64,000 nucleotides of DNA, taken from NCBI GenBank assembly GCA_015657535.1, contig JADHZB010001616.1:184869-248868 (forward strand), given 5' to 3'. The position numbers and the translations under genes were made by a program. Numbering within the stretch: position 1 is the first letter of the stretch; every line of letters begins with the position of its first letter. The notes below the pieces were generated by a model that had not been told where the DNA came from, made no database searches, and saw only the letters and a program-made list of their open reading frames with translations. This document shows, piece by piece, positions 52,592 through 63,849 of this stretch. The DNA is from Nephromyces sp. MM_2019. Taxonomy: Eukaryota; Apicomplexa; Aconoidasida; Nephromycida.

Positions 52592-53586
52592 CTACAGGTA
52601 TAATCGATTGAGCATGGTGCTTGGGTATACGAGGCAAAAATATCAAAGAAAGCGGTCTCTTTGCGAGTCAACTTTGGTGGACTAGAAATCTGATGCTACG
52701 TTAAAGCTTAAAAAAGTCCAGGTGGTCAGTGTCTACCCAGCGTAATGCTAACATTTACTTAGTGTTATGTTAACATCTGCTTAGAATTACGAAAATGCTT
52801 ACCTGATGTTACGCAAATGTCTACACAGCCATATGCTAACTTCTGCTTCGCGTGAGCTAACGCTTAGCTAGCATCATGCTAACATATACTTGGTTTTACT
52901 CGCACGCCTACCTAGCATAATGCTACTATCTACCTTTAGTGACGCCACTATCAACTTTACCTACATTTGAATGCTGTATTACGTAGTTTTCCTTAGTTTC
53001 CCGCCTAACTCTTCCATTTTTGAACATTATCATATGCTTTTTTACTCATCGGCATCCTGTTTCTTAGTGCTGCACGGCAAGTAGTTCAAACTTGGCTTGA
53101 AACATGGTTACTATTGAGTTTCCAAAGCGCTGTGGAACCTCTATACAAACCCAAGTGTGTGACAGCACCAGCAAGTGTCTTTGGAACTGCCTTCAGTATT
53201 AGTCATTTATCCTTTGCTAGAGAACTCATGTGTAGTTTCTACTTTTTGTAATCACCTCACATCTTTTTTTGGAATCATGTGGAAATGTAAACTGATTTGA
53301 GTTGCTGAAGGAGTAAACTAAGGACTTTCTAATTAGATTAGCTTTGCTCCATGATATGTTGTAATATCGAGAAGTTCTCAGGTAAGGGCGAATCTCACTG
53401 TAAAAATATGCGCCTTCGACTATTTGAATATGTTTCTGTTTCAAACTCGTGGAAATTACTGCTTTTTGTGTCATGCCACCCACATTGGAACAAGTTGCTT
53501 CTTTCTGCAAATTCTAAAGCTTTTTTTTTAGGCCAATACCAGAGTGAAACTGGGCTAAAGGGCACTTTCTAGCACAGAGCTAGAAA
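52592..53586. other. Region upstream of the TBC gene
   Basis: It contains the decayed repeat at 52733-52940 and the TBC gene promoter. A plus-strand donor (TTCTCAG followed by GTAAGG, near 53381) and a T10-AG acceptor near 53531 bracket a possible 5'-untranslated intron. An ATG upstream of that donor would open a 23-codon frame ending at TAG before the TBC start codon. Confidence 0.4.
52733..52940. repeat. Decayed minisatellite
   Basis: About seven degenerate units of 25-30 bp built on CTACYTAGC-T-ATGCTAAC, for example at 52741, 52767, 52823, 52870 and 52911. Copies differ by many substitutions and short indels, so this is an old array. Confidence 0.7.
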
Positions 53587-56500
53587 ATGCCTTCTACAAT
53601 AACTTTTGAGGCGGGAACTGGGGGCGATAAATATCGTGGGTTGTGTGGTACATCCGTGCTGATTCGGTATCTGCATGGGTTGATTGACCTTTCCAAAGAT
53701 CAACTGCGTGAGATTATAAGGAGCCTCAATTTTGGTATTCCTCACTACCTCCGTGGATTGCTGTGGTGTGATCTCCTAGAAGTTGATGTTAATGCGGACG
53801 ATACGTCTTATGAAGCATTTATGAGAGATCCAAAGCTGGATGAGTTGAATCAGGTGGGGGGGGGACAGCTTTCTCTCATGGTATTGTTTGTCTAGCCTTG
53901 TATATGGAAAAAGCAGCATTTCCATTCAAAGGAATTTTGAAGAATCATGTATAATGAACTTGAATGCCTCTCAACGCTATTTGTATAGGATAAAGAATGT
54001 CTATCGAAAGAAGAGCTGCTTTTTTGTCATGATTGGTTCTGTTTTTTGATGTTTGAAGAGTTTTCAAAGTATCAATGACTTTGGAGTTACTAAAAACCCC
54101 CGCTTCTATATGAAATTAATCTAAAATTCTTTTAGAAAATGCGTTTATAACGCTTTGTCTATGAGATGGAACCTGCTCGCGTGTGCTGTACGGCATGAAG
54201 TTTGTAGCAGGTGCTGTGCTAATGAACTGAAAAAGTATTTTCTGCTGGTGGAAAAATGGTTTATGCGAGGTTTTCATTGAGGGTTAAAATTTGACCTGTA
54301 AATATTCTGCTGATATTGTATGGTTTATGCTCATGACAATATTACAAAAAATTGTGACTTTTTACGATTTGCATGATTTTTTAGAGGTTTGGGTGTGTGC
54401 TATGACATGCAGCTCGAATGCATTAATTAAATGATGAATGCTCTGCAAGAAAAAACGGTTGAGCTTAATGAAGAAATTGGTTTTTTTCCGAGAATTATGT
54501 GTACGTCACTTCATTCAGACGCTTCCAACGTTATAGGATATCTTGTGTGTTCAGTAGTTGCCGTTCTTTTCAGAGAGTTATTCGAGGAGATGTTGAAAGG
54601 ACTAGGGCGAGCCTTCCTGTATTTCAATCATTGGAAAACAGAGGAATGATGGAGAAAATGCTAACTTTTTACTGCCGGTCCACAAGACAGAAATATGTTC
54701 AAGGGCAGAATGAGCTACTTGGTATTTGTTGCGTGATTTTTGGTTATTCTGTATGAAAGTGTCCATTTATCCCTTTTTGTGGGTATGTGTGTGTTGTGTG
54801 TATGTGAATGCGTGTATACGTACTTTCGCTATGCTTCTCTTTGCTTTTGTTTCTGCAGTTTTTTATGAAAACCTTACAAGCCTACAGGCTGAATGTGTAT
54901 AAAATTATAGTCTATTACGCTGGTATACACAGTTTAATCCCTCTTCAAGCATTTTGCTATTAGCTAATGCTTTAAAGAAATTTTTTAGCGATTTTTATAT
55001 TCTTCGCTGCTTTTTATATGATTTGAAGTTTTGCACACTTGTTTCTAATTTTTTCTATGCCGCCAAAATGTTTTGGGGGTGTGTGGGGGTTATGCTTTTC
55101 AGGGATTTTGGTTCAATGCATGTGTGTTTAGTCTTAGAGCAAGTTTTAAATTTATCGTATCTTGTTTAATCTGCTGTTTTTCAACCTCTTTCAAAGGAGA
55201 AAAAGAGTTTTTCTCTTTTTTTGGGGGAAAAAAGTTGCTGGTGTGGGTAGCATATGGATCTTCGCTGCTTGATTTTGGCTGGTTTTGTCTAACAGCATAC
55301 ACAACACGTACAGCAGTTGCTCCCACACACAGTAAGGACGGCACAGAGACAGCACACGCACACACACAGCAAAAAAAAACACTACAGCAGTTGCTCCCGC
55401 AAAGCACATACACAGCACATACACAATGCAAGCAGCACACACACGCAAACAGCATACATACAACAAACACACAGCAAAATGCACACAGCATACACACAAC
55501 ACACACACACACAGCACAAAAAAAATACACACAGCACACACACAACGCACAGCACACATCACACTAAGGTATAACACCTGCCACTTTTCATCGTATGAAT
55601 CTATTGGGTGATTTACTTGTGCTTTTGTTTGAAAAATATCTAATCTTTTGAAGGATGCGAGTTTCTGCTGTTTTCCTGAATTTTTCACTATTTTCATCAC
55701 TTTTTCCTCGAATAATGTGTACGTTTTTTCACTGCAAAATGTAGAGGAAGATGGTTTTCAAAGAAATTAAACTTTTTGTCAATTTTTTTTTATTTTTTCC
55801 CAGTTTCTTTGATTTTACCCTCTTCAGCTCCATTCTTGCTGCTACAACCTGGAATTGCTGGGTATAACGTCTACCAGTGTTTTACTAGCTTCATTGCGAG
55901 GTTTGCTTATATGAGAATCAACTGCTTCTTGGGGTATTTGAGATTTTAAAAAAATATCCTGAATTTTAGTATTTTTTTTCTTCTTTTTGATTTGATTTCA
56001 TTCTTTAGTATGTAGATTTTCGAAGCAAGTTTTTGTTACAGAGCTGATCCTGGATGAGGTCAGGGATGTGTGTGTGTAAAGTTTTGTGAATAGTCTATTT
56101 GCAGTGTAATAATGTTTATCTGGAGGGTTTAGCTAACACGCTGGGTGAGCATCCTTTTTATATGTTTTGGAGGGGGTTGTGCTTGATTTTATGAAGCATT
56201 TTTCAATATTTGTCAGTGTGTGTGTGTCTGTGGTTATGTCTCGGTGTGTGTGAGGTGTGTGTGGATATGTGTCGGTTCGTGTGTACCTGTGAGCTCCATG
56301 GTAGTACATGTCGGTATGTATGTGTTTGTGTGAGTATATGTCGCTGTGTGTGGGTATGTGCCGATGAATCTGTGTTTTTGTGTGCATTTACATGTCAGTT
56401 TGCGTGTGAAAGTGCGTATGGGTATATGTCGGTGTTTGAGGCTGTTTAGAAGCGTTTGTTCCAAGATTATGTAGGATTTTAACGCTAATGCTGTATACAG

Positions 56501-59500
56501 GCTAGAACTCTAGATCTTCAGTAGTTAATATATTTATGGTGAATACTACCCGCATTCACTGTGTGGTCTTCTCTTTGAGAATGAACTTTCATCTTCAGTG
56601 TCTTTCAACAGCGAAATGCTGCAAATCCGTACGCGTCAATAAACTCTGTATATTACCCAGGAAAACACACGCACACCAAACTAATTAGCTCACCCGAAAA
56701 GACCAGATATCGTAGAAATTGGAAACCAAAGGGTTAATAGCCTGAAGAAGCAGGAAAATGAGGATATGTACCAAGAAAACAGCGAAAATCTCAATTTTTC
56801 TCTGCATGTAGAGCATATTCATCTACAGTCAACGCTCCTTTCCTCACTAACTCTTCTCATTTATTAAAATGAAGACAAGCACACAGCAATACTCCAGCAC
56901 ATCAACAAACACACACTGTCACACACACTGTCACACACACTGTCGCACACACTGTCACACACACTGTCACACACACTATCACACACACTGTCGCACACAC
57001 TGTCACACACACTATCACACACACTATCACACACACTGTCGTACACACTATCACACACACTATCACACACACTGTCACACACACTATCACACACACTATC
57101 ACACACACTATCACACACACTATCACACACACTATCACACACACTATCACACACACTATCGCACACACTATCACACACACTATCACACACACTATCACAC
57201 ACACTGTCGTACACACTATCACACACACTATCACACACACTATCACACACACTGTCACACACACTGTCGTACACACTATCACACACACTATCACATACAC
57301 TGTCGCACACACTGTCGCACACACTGTAACGCACATAAGCATTTATTTGAGCTCAAAAGTCTGTTGAGTGCATAGCTAGGTGTGCATGAAGTTATTTTCA
57401 AACTTTGTATGTTTCATGGGTTTTTTTGCCTTGTAGTCTTGTATGGTGTGTGTTATGGTATTCCTCATTTTCTGCTGAGGTATTGTAGGTGAAGCAGCGA
57501 GTAGAGAGTTCTAATACTGCCATGTTCGTACGGCAGCTAGCTGGGAGAGGGCCTTATCTTTGATGGATTTGGCCGTGTTATATTTTGAGTGTAATCTGAC
57601 ATCTTTCGAAGATGAAGAAGCGAATAGAGCGAAAATCAGCAGTAGATGAAGATGAAGAAAACAGATCCAATATCCACACAGAAGAAGATCTTTCTTCTTC
57701 TTTTAGATTTGCGAATTCTTACCCTCTTATTTTGCTGTATAAGCTTATTTTTCTCTGTGTGTTCACGCTAGCTTTCTAGCTATATGATCGATTTATTGTA
57801 GATTTCACATACCTGCGATTTTGCTGCTGCTCACCCCTCATCAATTGCATGCCATTACCTTCATTGCTACTTACAACTTGTGATGGTTGCTGAGCTAAAA
57901 ATTTGTCTCGAATTTTGAGTATTTTACGTTTTTAAAGAAGCAAAAAATAGCACTAAAAAGGCTGGTATTTGGCATTTTTCTACAGGTATCTCTACCAGAT
58001 GTTCTCAGATGCAAATTTCTCTGTTCTTCAATGCACTTTCCTCCTCTTTGCCGAGTTGCTTATATTTCACGACCCTATTTTAAATTACTTCCTGAGTAAG
58101 CCTTTAAGTTGAAATTTTTAGAGAGTTTGGCTTTTTTTGCAGCTTTTGGGAGGGTTTTGGGGGTAACTAATGCGTTTTTGTTGTATTTTGGTGTGTGCAA
58201 CGTTGCATGTACGTGTGCATGTGTTTGCTTGTATTTCTTTGGATCTATGCTCATGAGTATGAGTTTCATCTTCATCTTACACATTTCGATAAATTTCATC
58301 TTCCTCTTTGCTTTGAAGAAAGTTACATGCTTACTCCGGAGCTCTACATTACTTCCTGGATATTAACGCTTTTTGCGTCGAAGATGGAGCTCCACATACT
58401 CTACTGTTTCTGGGATCTTTATATTTCGGAGGTAATGCTACTGTCTCGGTGTATATACAATGATGAGGTGTGTGGGAAGATGTGGGTTTTTGGATGCATT
58501 TCTGAAGTTTTTTTGTGATTTGAAGATATCTTAGAAAGTGAGGGATTAAAGACTCGCTTTAAGCTGCTTGATTCTATCAGTTTATAGAGAGAAATGCATG
58601 TGGATGCTTTTGTGCGCAAAAATATGTGTGTGTGGTGTATCTACACTTAAAATAAATGCAGTTTTGGTGAGAAAGTGTTGTTTATTTGCTTTCAGTTTGT
58701 GTGCTGCTTCATTTAGGGTTGTTAGATGAATTGAGAAACCGATGAGTTCGAGCTTTTTATGGGGGAAGTAGGGGGGGGAATGGGGGGAATAGAGGTGAGG
58801 GGGGAGTGGGGCGACTGAGTTTGAGAATGATGATGAAGATGATGAGGATAATTTTTCGCTGTTTTTGGATGTTTTTCGCCCCCATCCTACACACACCCTA
58901 GTATCACCTACCATCTGTATTGCTTGCTATCTATATGAGTATTATACAAAAAATGATGGTGTGTGTGGGTAGTATAAGGCTGTTGGGGACGCAAAGCTTG
59001 CTATGAGAGGCAGCTATCTCTCTATAGCTTGATGAACTTCCCAATGCGTAGTATGATGAGTGTCTAGAGTAGCTCATGTGTGCAATTATGTAAAGTGGCT
59101 CTTGTTTGTTGCTTTGTGGAGCTAGGCTCAGCTTATCAATGTGTTTTCAAAGGCTTTTATATCCGTCCAGAGGATTTTTGAAGGAAGGGAAAGGGATGAA
59201 AGGCAGTTTGCTTTACTTTGTGTGTTATATCATTGAAAGTATCAGGGAATCTTCATTCTTTGGATTTGTGTGTGTTTATTTTCTTGTTTTATATATAAAT
59301 TTTGACTATTTAGATGTTTTTGTGTGTGATTCGCTGCTTTTTGCTTCCGCTATGATGTCCCACTATTTAGATGTTTCCGATTCCGCACTTCTTCCTGTTT
59401 CATCTATGAAGTTATAGAATCTTCCCCAATGCCTAAAGTTGCTAATTTTTGAGTAGAAAATGTCTCGTTTTCGCAGGAAAATCGAGTTTTTTGCTTAAAT

Positions 59501-62253
59501 TCCATCAAGTTTAGACGCTTGTAGTAGCAACGATGAGTTCTCTTCGCAAACCTAGAATTTCTCGTTTTTCTTCTGGCTTAATCACATTCTATAGCTTCCT
59601 CTTTTTCATGCTCAATGTGTGTGTGTGTAGCACATTTGTGTGCGATACATACACCGCTATTCAACCCATAAAATGCTAATATATCAATACTCCCCATTCT
59701 GCTCTCGATACACACTCTCAGAACGACTCGTTGATGATTCTCTTCTTCTCCTTGGCGCTTCTGATTAGCCACAGGGAGAGGATTATGGAGACTGAGGTTT
59801 CACAGCTTCCTGAGACAGTCTCTAGGCTAAGCGTTGATTCTTTTCATAAGCTTCATGAGGCTAGTTTAAATCATTAGGAGGGGGTGGAGAGGATGGGTGA
59901 TATGCTGAATATGTGAGAGAGAGGGAGAGAGAGAGATATATATATACATATGTGGTTGGGCTGAAGCACACGTTGAGGCTCACACAGGTATCACACACGT
60001 ATACACGAAAAAACAGGGCGATAGATACGCAAACGCACACAGCCACATACACTATCACACACACAGCCACACACAGTCATACACACAGTCACATACACAG
60101 TCACACACAGTCACACGCGCAGTGACACACAGTCTCATACACAGCCACACACACAGTCACACGCGCAGTGACACACACAGTCACACACAGTCACATACAC
60201 AGTCACACGCGCAGTGACACACACAGTCACATACACAGCCACACGCGCAGTGACACACGCAGCCATACACAGCCACACTCACAGCCACACACACAGTCAC
60301 ATACACAGCCACACGCGCAGTGACACACAGCCACACACACAGTCACATACACAGCCACACGCGCAGTGACACACAGCCACACACACAGTCACATACACAG
60401 TCACATACACAGCCACACACACAGTCACATACACAGCCACACACACAGTCACATACACAGTCACATACACAGTCACATACACAGTCACATACACAGTCAC
60501 ATACACAGCCACACGCGCAGTGACACACGCAGTCATACACAGCCACACACACATTCACATACACAGCCACACGCGCAGTGACACACAGCCACACACACAG
60601 CCACACACACAGTCACATACACAGTCACTCACAGCCACACACACAGTCACACGCACAGCCACACACACAGTCACACACGCAGTCACATACACAATCACAC
60701 ACACAGTCACATACACAGTCACACACACAGTCACATACACAGTCACATACACAGCCACACACACAGTCACACACACAGCCACACTCACAGCCACACACCC
60801 AGTCACATACACAGCCACATACACAGCCACACACACAGTCACACTCACAGCCACACACACAGCCACATACACAGCCACACACACAGTCACATACACAGCC
60901 ACATACACAGCCACATACATAGCCACACACACAGTCACATACACAGCCACACGCGCAGTGACACACAGCCACACACACATTCACACACACATTCACATAC
61001 ACAGCCACACGCGCAGTGACACACAGCTACACACACAGCCACACACACAGTCACATACATAGTCACACACACAGTCACATACACAGTCACACACACAGCC
61101 ACACACACAGCCACACACACAGCCACACACACAGCCACACACACAGCCACACACACAGCCACACACACAGTCACACTCACAGCCACACACACAGTCACAC
61201 ACACAGCCACATACACAGCCACACACACAGTCACACACACAGCCACACACACAGTCACACTCACAGCCACACACACAGTCACATACACAGCCACACACAC
61301 AGTCACATACACAGTCACACACACAGCCACATACACAGCCACACACACAGCCACACACACAGTCACACACACAGCCACACACGCAGCTACACACACAGTC
61401 ACATACACAGCCACACACGCAGCTACACAAAGCTAGAAAATGCACCACCCAAGGGTTCCTACATACAACTGAAAGCACACACATCCACATGTAGCTAAAC
61501 TCAGCGAGCTTATTAAAGCATCTTCACTTTTTTGGTACCTCCTTTTTTTCTATAGTTTTCTACGAATAATTCACCCTCTTCTAGCGGAGATTTACTCCTC
61601 CAAAAGCCTCCAAAAAAAAGGCAATTTGACACCAAACAAGAGAGCTAAGGAGGCAGCGTTAGATAGCCTTCTCATGAATATATACGAATAGCATCACTCT
61701 TTGTAAATTATAAGGTTTTGGTGTGTATGTGTGTGCTCGGAAAACTTGCGAATTTGAGTAAGTATGAAGGAGTTTGCAACGTATGTGTGTGCTAGCAGGT
61801 GGGTAGCTAATCAAGCGCTTCGCGGCGTACGTCAGTGTGTGCAAGGTTTAGCTAGCTTTGATGATGCTTAAGAATCGTTTTAGATATTAGTGAAGAAGAA
61901 GTTTATGCAGTGACATTTGTGTGTTAAAGAGGAGCCGAAAAGTACGCACACACTTCGTCTTCTCTGGATGTGAGAGATATTTTTTCCTATCTTTTCTCTC
62001 TCTAAGTGTAGAAAATGAGGCCCCTATATTTAAGCATGTATGTTTTGTGTGTTCCATTGTTTTATAGTATTTAGGCGTGGAGGGATATCACAGCCTGAAC
62101 GCATGGCTTCTGTGAGAGAGAGGTGTGTGTCGTTTAGAATATGCTTCTCTCATTGTTTATGCAGCTCTGGAGTGTTGCCTTGTTTCTGAGAGACTCTACA
62201 CCAACCAGTTTTTCCACGAGGATACATCATCAGATGGTATGAATCTGGAATGC

Positions 62254-62292
<39 letters not shown>

Positions 62293-63643
62293 AAAGTTTT
62301 TAGGTACGTGTTGGAGTGTGGTTGTGAGAGCCGAGGTGAGTTGGGGTGTGTGTTGCTCAGAATTGAAGTGTGTTGGGGTGTGTGTGTGTGTTACTTAGAA
62401 TCGAGTTTTTTAGTGTGTGCTTTACTAACTCTGTATACGTATATATTATATGCGCAGACACAATAAGGCCTCATTTCGCACATATGCTAATATCTACTCA
62501 AAAGCTTCAATTATCCTATCATAAGCTCAGAATACAATACTCTCTTCTTCATTTAGGAATTTGGAAGAGGGTTTGACGAATTTCTGCTTGAACTTGAGAA
62601 TGAGGAGGCCTTTCACGTTCTTCCAGAGGAAATTTTACTGTGAGAATACTCATTGGGGGGGACTGAGATGAGTGCTTCTACCAGTCGTTGTGTTGTGTGT
62701 GTACAGAGCTTTATGGGCTGCAATAATGTATATGGGTGTGTTTGCGTGTGCAGATTTTTATAGTAGATATGTATGTGTGCCTGTGTGGTTGTTCAACTCT
62801 CAGTTGATACACACATGGGTAGCTTTTTTATACGTAATGTATGGATATAGTTGCATGGATGCACACACGCAACTAGTTGTCTACAAACACTCACACACGC
62901 ATCCAGATTCACTCCCAAAAAGTACATATCTATAAATACACGAGATCGATTGTAGATACACACACACACACCCACCTTAGGCTACATGGCTACACGCATA
63001 CTTTTTGAGTTTCTTTTGCTTTCTTATAATCACTGTATGTGAATCTTCTTGAATTCTACTTCCTTTAGTGATTTTCGAGCCCTCATGATGCAGCTTACCC
63101 TATTTTTGCCGATTTCTTACTTTTGGGCGAATTATTTCTTTCTTTTTAGTTTGATCTCGTCTTCTTCTTCTCGTGCTTCTTCTCGTGCTTCTCCTTGTTC
63201 CTCTTTTTCTTCTTCTCGTGCTTCTCCTTGTTCCTCTTTTTCTTCTTCTCGTGCTTCTTCTCATGCTTCTTCTCGTGCTTCTTCTCGTGCTTCTTCTCGT
63301 GCTTCTTCTCGTGCTTCTCCTTGTTCCTCTTTTTCTTCTTCTCGTGCTTCTTCTCGTGCTTCTTCTCGTGCTTCTCCTTGTTCCTCTTTTTCTTCTTCTC
63401 GTGCTTCTTCTCCTTCTCCTTTTTATGGTTTTTTAAACCCCAAAAAAACCTGCTCTCACAGCGGAAACTGCACTTTTTTGCAATGCAAAGAAGAGGGAGA
63501 ACGTATAAAAGACTACTCCGCACTGAAGAACAAGAAAGTCTTTTTTTTAGATTTGCGTAGCTCGGCAGATCGAACTGCTTCTGGGATTCTTCCTCTCAGC
63601 ATTAGTATTGATGTTTTTGGATGCTGGAAAGAGGCTGTAAAAT
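53587..63643 (+). CDS. TBC-rhodanese protein, TBC1D23/TBCK type (partial, runs off right edge)
   Basis: Exons with matched phases are 53587-53853, 54574-54721, 55828-55933, 57986-58095, 58319-58431 and 59722 to about 59863, then 62557-62639 and 63462-63643. The TBC Rab-GAP fold is complete. GIPHYLRGLLW opens it. IRGDVERTR carries the arginine finger and YVQGQNELLAP the glutamine finger. Then follow VYQCF, LLIFHDPILNYFL, TPELYITSWILTLFA and a WD helix. After the TBC fold, exon 63462-63643 starts a rhodanese-like domain (KKVFFLDLRSS). TBC followed by rhodanese is the layout of TBC1D23, a trans-Golgi/endosome bridging protein, and of the tail of TBCK. No kinase domain precedes it here. The join between 59.86 and 62.56 kb is unresolved: a candidate exon at 61585 fits in phase 1 but lacks a good donor. 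The last donor (AAAT, then GTAAGT at 63644) shows that the gene continues beyond the window. Confidence 0.85.
55296..55568. repeat. CA-rich compound microsatellite in TBC intron 2
   Basis: An interrupted ACAC array with CAGCA, poly-A and CAGCAGTTGCTCCC insertions. The last block occurs twice (near 55311 and 55386), indicating a duplication. It is intronic to the TBC gene, and the open frames across it are repeat artefacts. Confidence 0.9.
56205..56440. repeat. TG-rich microsatellite in TBC intron 3
   Basis: A degenerate TGTG array with GTCGGT and TATGTCGGT variants. Its polarity is opposite to the neighbouring CA arrays. It lies inside the intron between exons 55828-55933 and 57986-58095. 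Confidence 0.9.
56886..57335. repeat. 12-bp CA-based tandem array in TBC intron 3
   Basis: About 37 copies of the 12-bp unit TGTCACACACAC, with T/C (TATC, TGTC) and A/G (TCGC, TCGT) variants. Because 12 is a multiple of three and the unit has no stop, long frames are open on both strands (Ser-Val-Cys-Asp and His-Thr-His repeats). These are not genes. Confidence 0.95.
59910..59950. repeat. GA/TA simple repeat
   Basis: A GAGAGA tract passes into ATATATATAC just downstream of the last confident TBC-domain exon. It is intronic. Confidence 0.85.
59990..61440. repeat. Large CA/CAGTCA array with higher-order units
   Basis: About 1.45 kb built from 12-bp units such as CACACACAGTCA and CATACACAGCCA. 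In its first 1.05 kb it also carries a recurrent CACGCGCAGTGACACA block (for example near 60111, 60163, 60204, 60245, 60311, 60357, 60511, 60571, 60951 and 61007). Between these blocks the array forms longer repeated segments, for example about 46 bp between the copies near 60311 and 60357. The last 0.4 kb lacks the CGCG block. Long frames on both strands are artefacts. Confidence 0.95.
62254..62289. repeat. (GT)n microsatellite
   Basis: About 17 uninterrupted GT units, followed by other TG-rich stretches up to about 62390. It is intronic, upstream of exon 62557. Confidence 0.95.
63158..63426 (+). repeat. Pyrimidine minisatellite before a splice acceptor
   Basis: An array of TTCTTCTCGTGC (12 bp) and CTCCTTGTTCCTCTTTTT blocks, nearly all pyrimidine on the sense strand. 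It ends about 35 nt before the CTCTCACAG acceptor of the rhodanese exon at 63462. Its Ser/Arg-type open frame is a repeat artefact. Confidence 0.9.
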
Positions 63644-63849
63644 GTAAGTTTTTATTGATGAAGTGAAGCAGCTGTTTTAATCCTTGAAAAAAGGCAAAAA
63701 AGTTGATTTGTATATGAAGAAGGAGACACAAACACGCAGGTTTATTGCAGAAGACGCGATAGCTAAATTGAGTGAATCAAAATGGAAGGAGGTGGCTAGC
63801 AGAAGAGCCGCTGGAAGAGGAAGCAGGGCAGGCAGCTTTTCATAGAGAA

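Noticed and set aside
54859..54922. Plus-strand exon with a good TTTCTGCAG acceptor in the TBC gene
   Set aside because: Using it inserts 21 residues in the middle of the conserved QGQNELLAPFLL stretch. The GTATTT donor at 54722 joined directly to 55828 restores the family pattern.
60320..61498. Long open frames rich in His/Thr/Ser or Val/Cys on both strands
   Set aside because: They are frame-neutral readings of 12-bp CA arrays inside TBC introns, with no start context or domain.
63049..63666. Ser/Arg/Pro-repeat frame of 205 codons and its Lys/Glu antisense frame
   Set aside because: The repeat part is an intronic pyrimidine minisatellite. Only the last part (63462-63643) is real coding, in the rhodanese exon.
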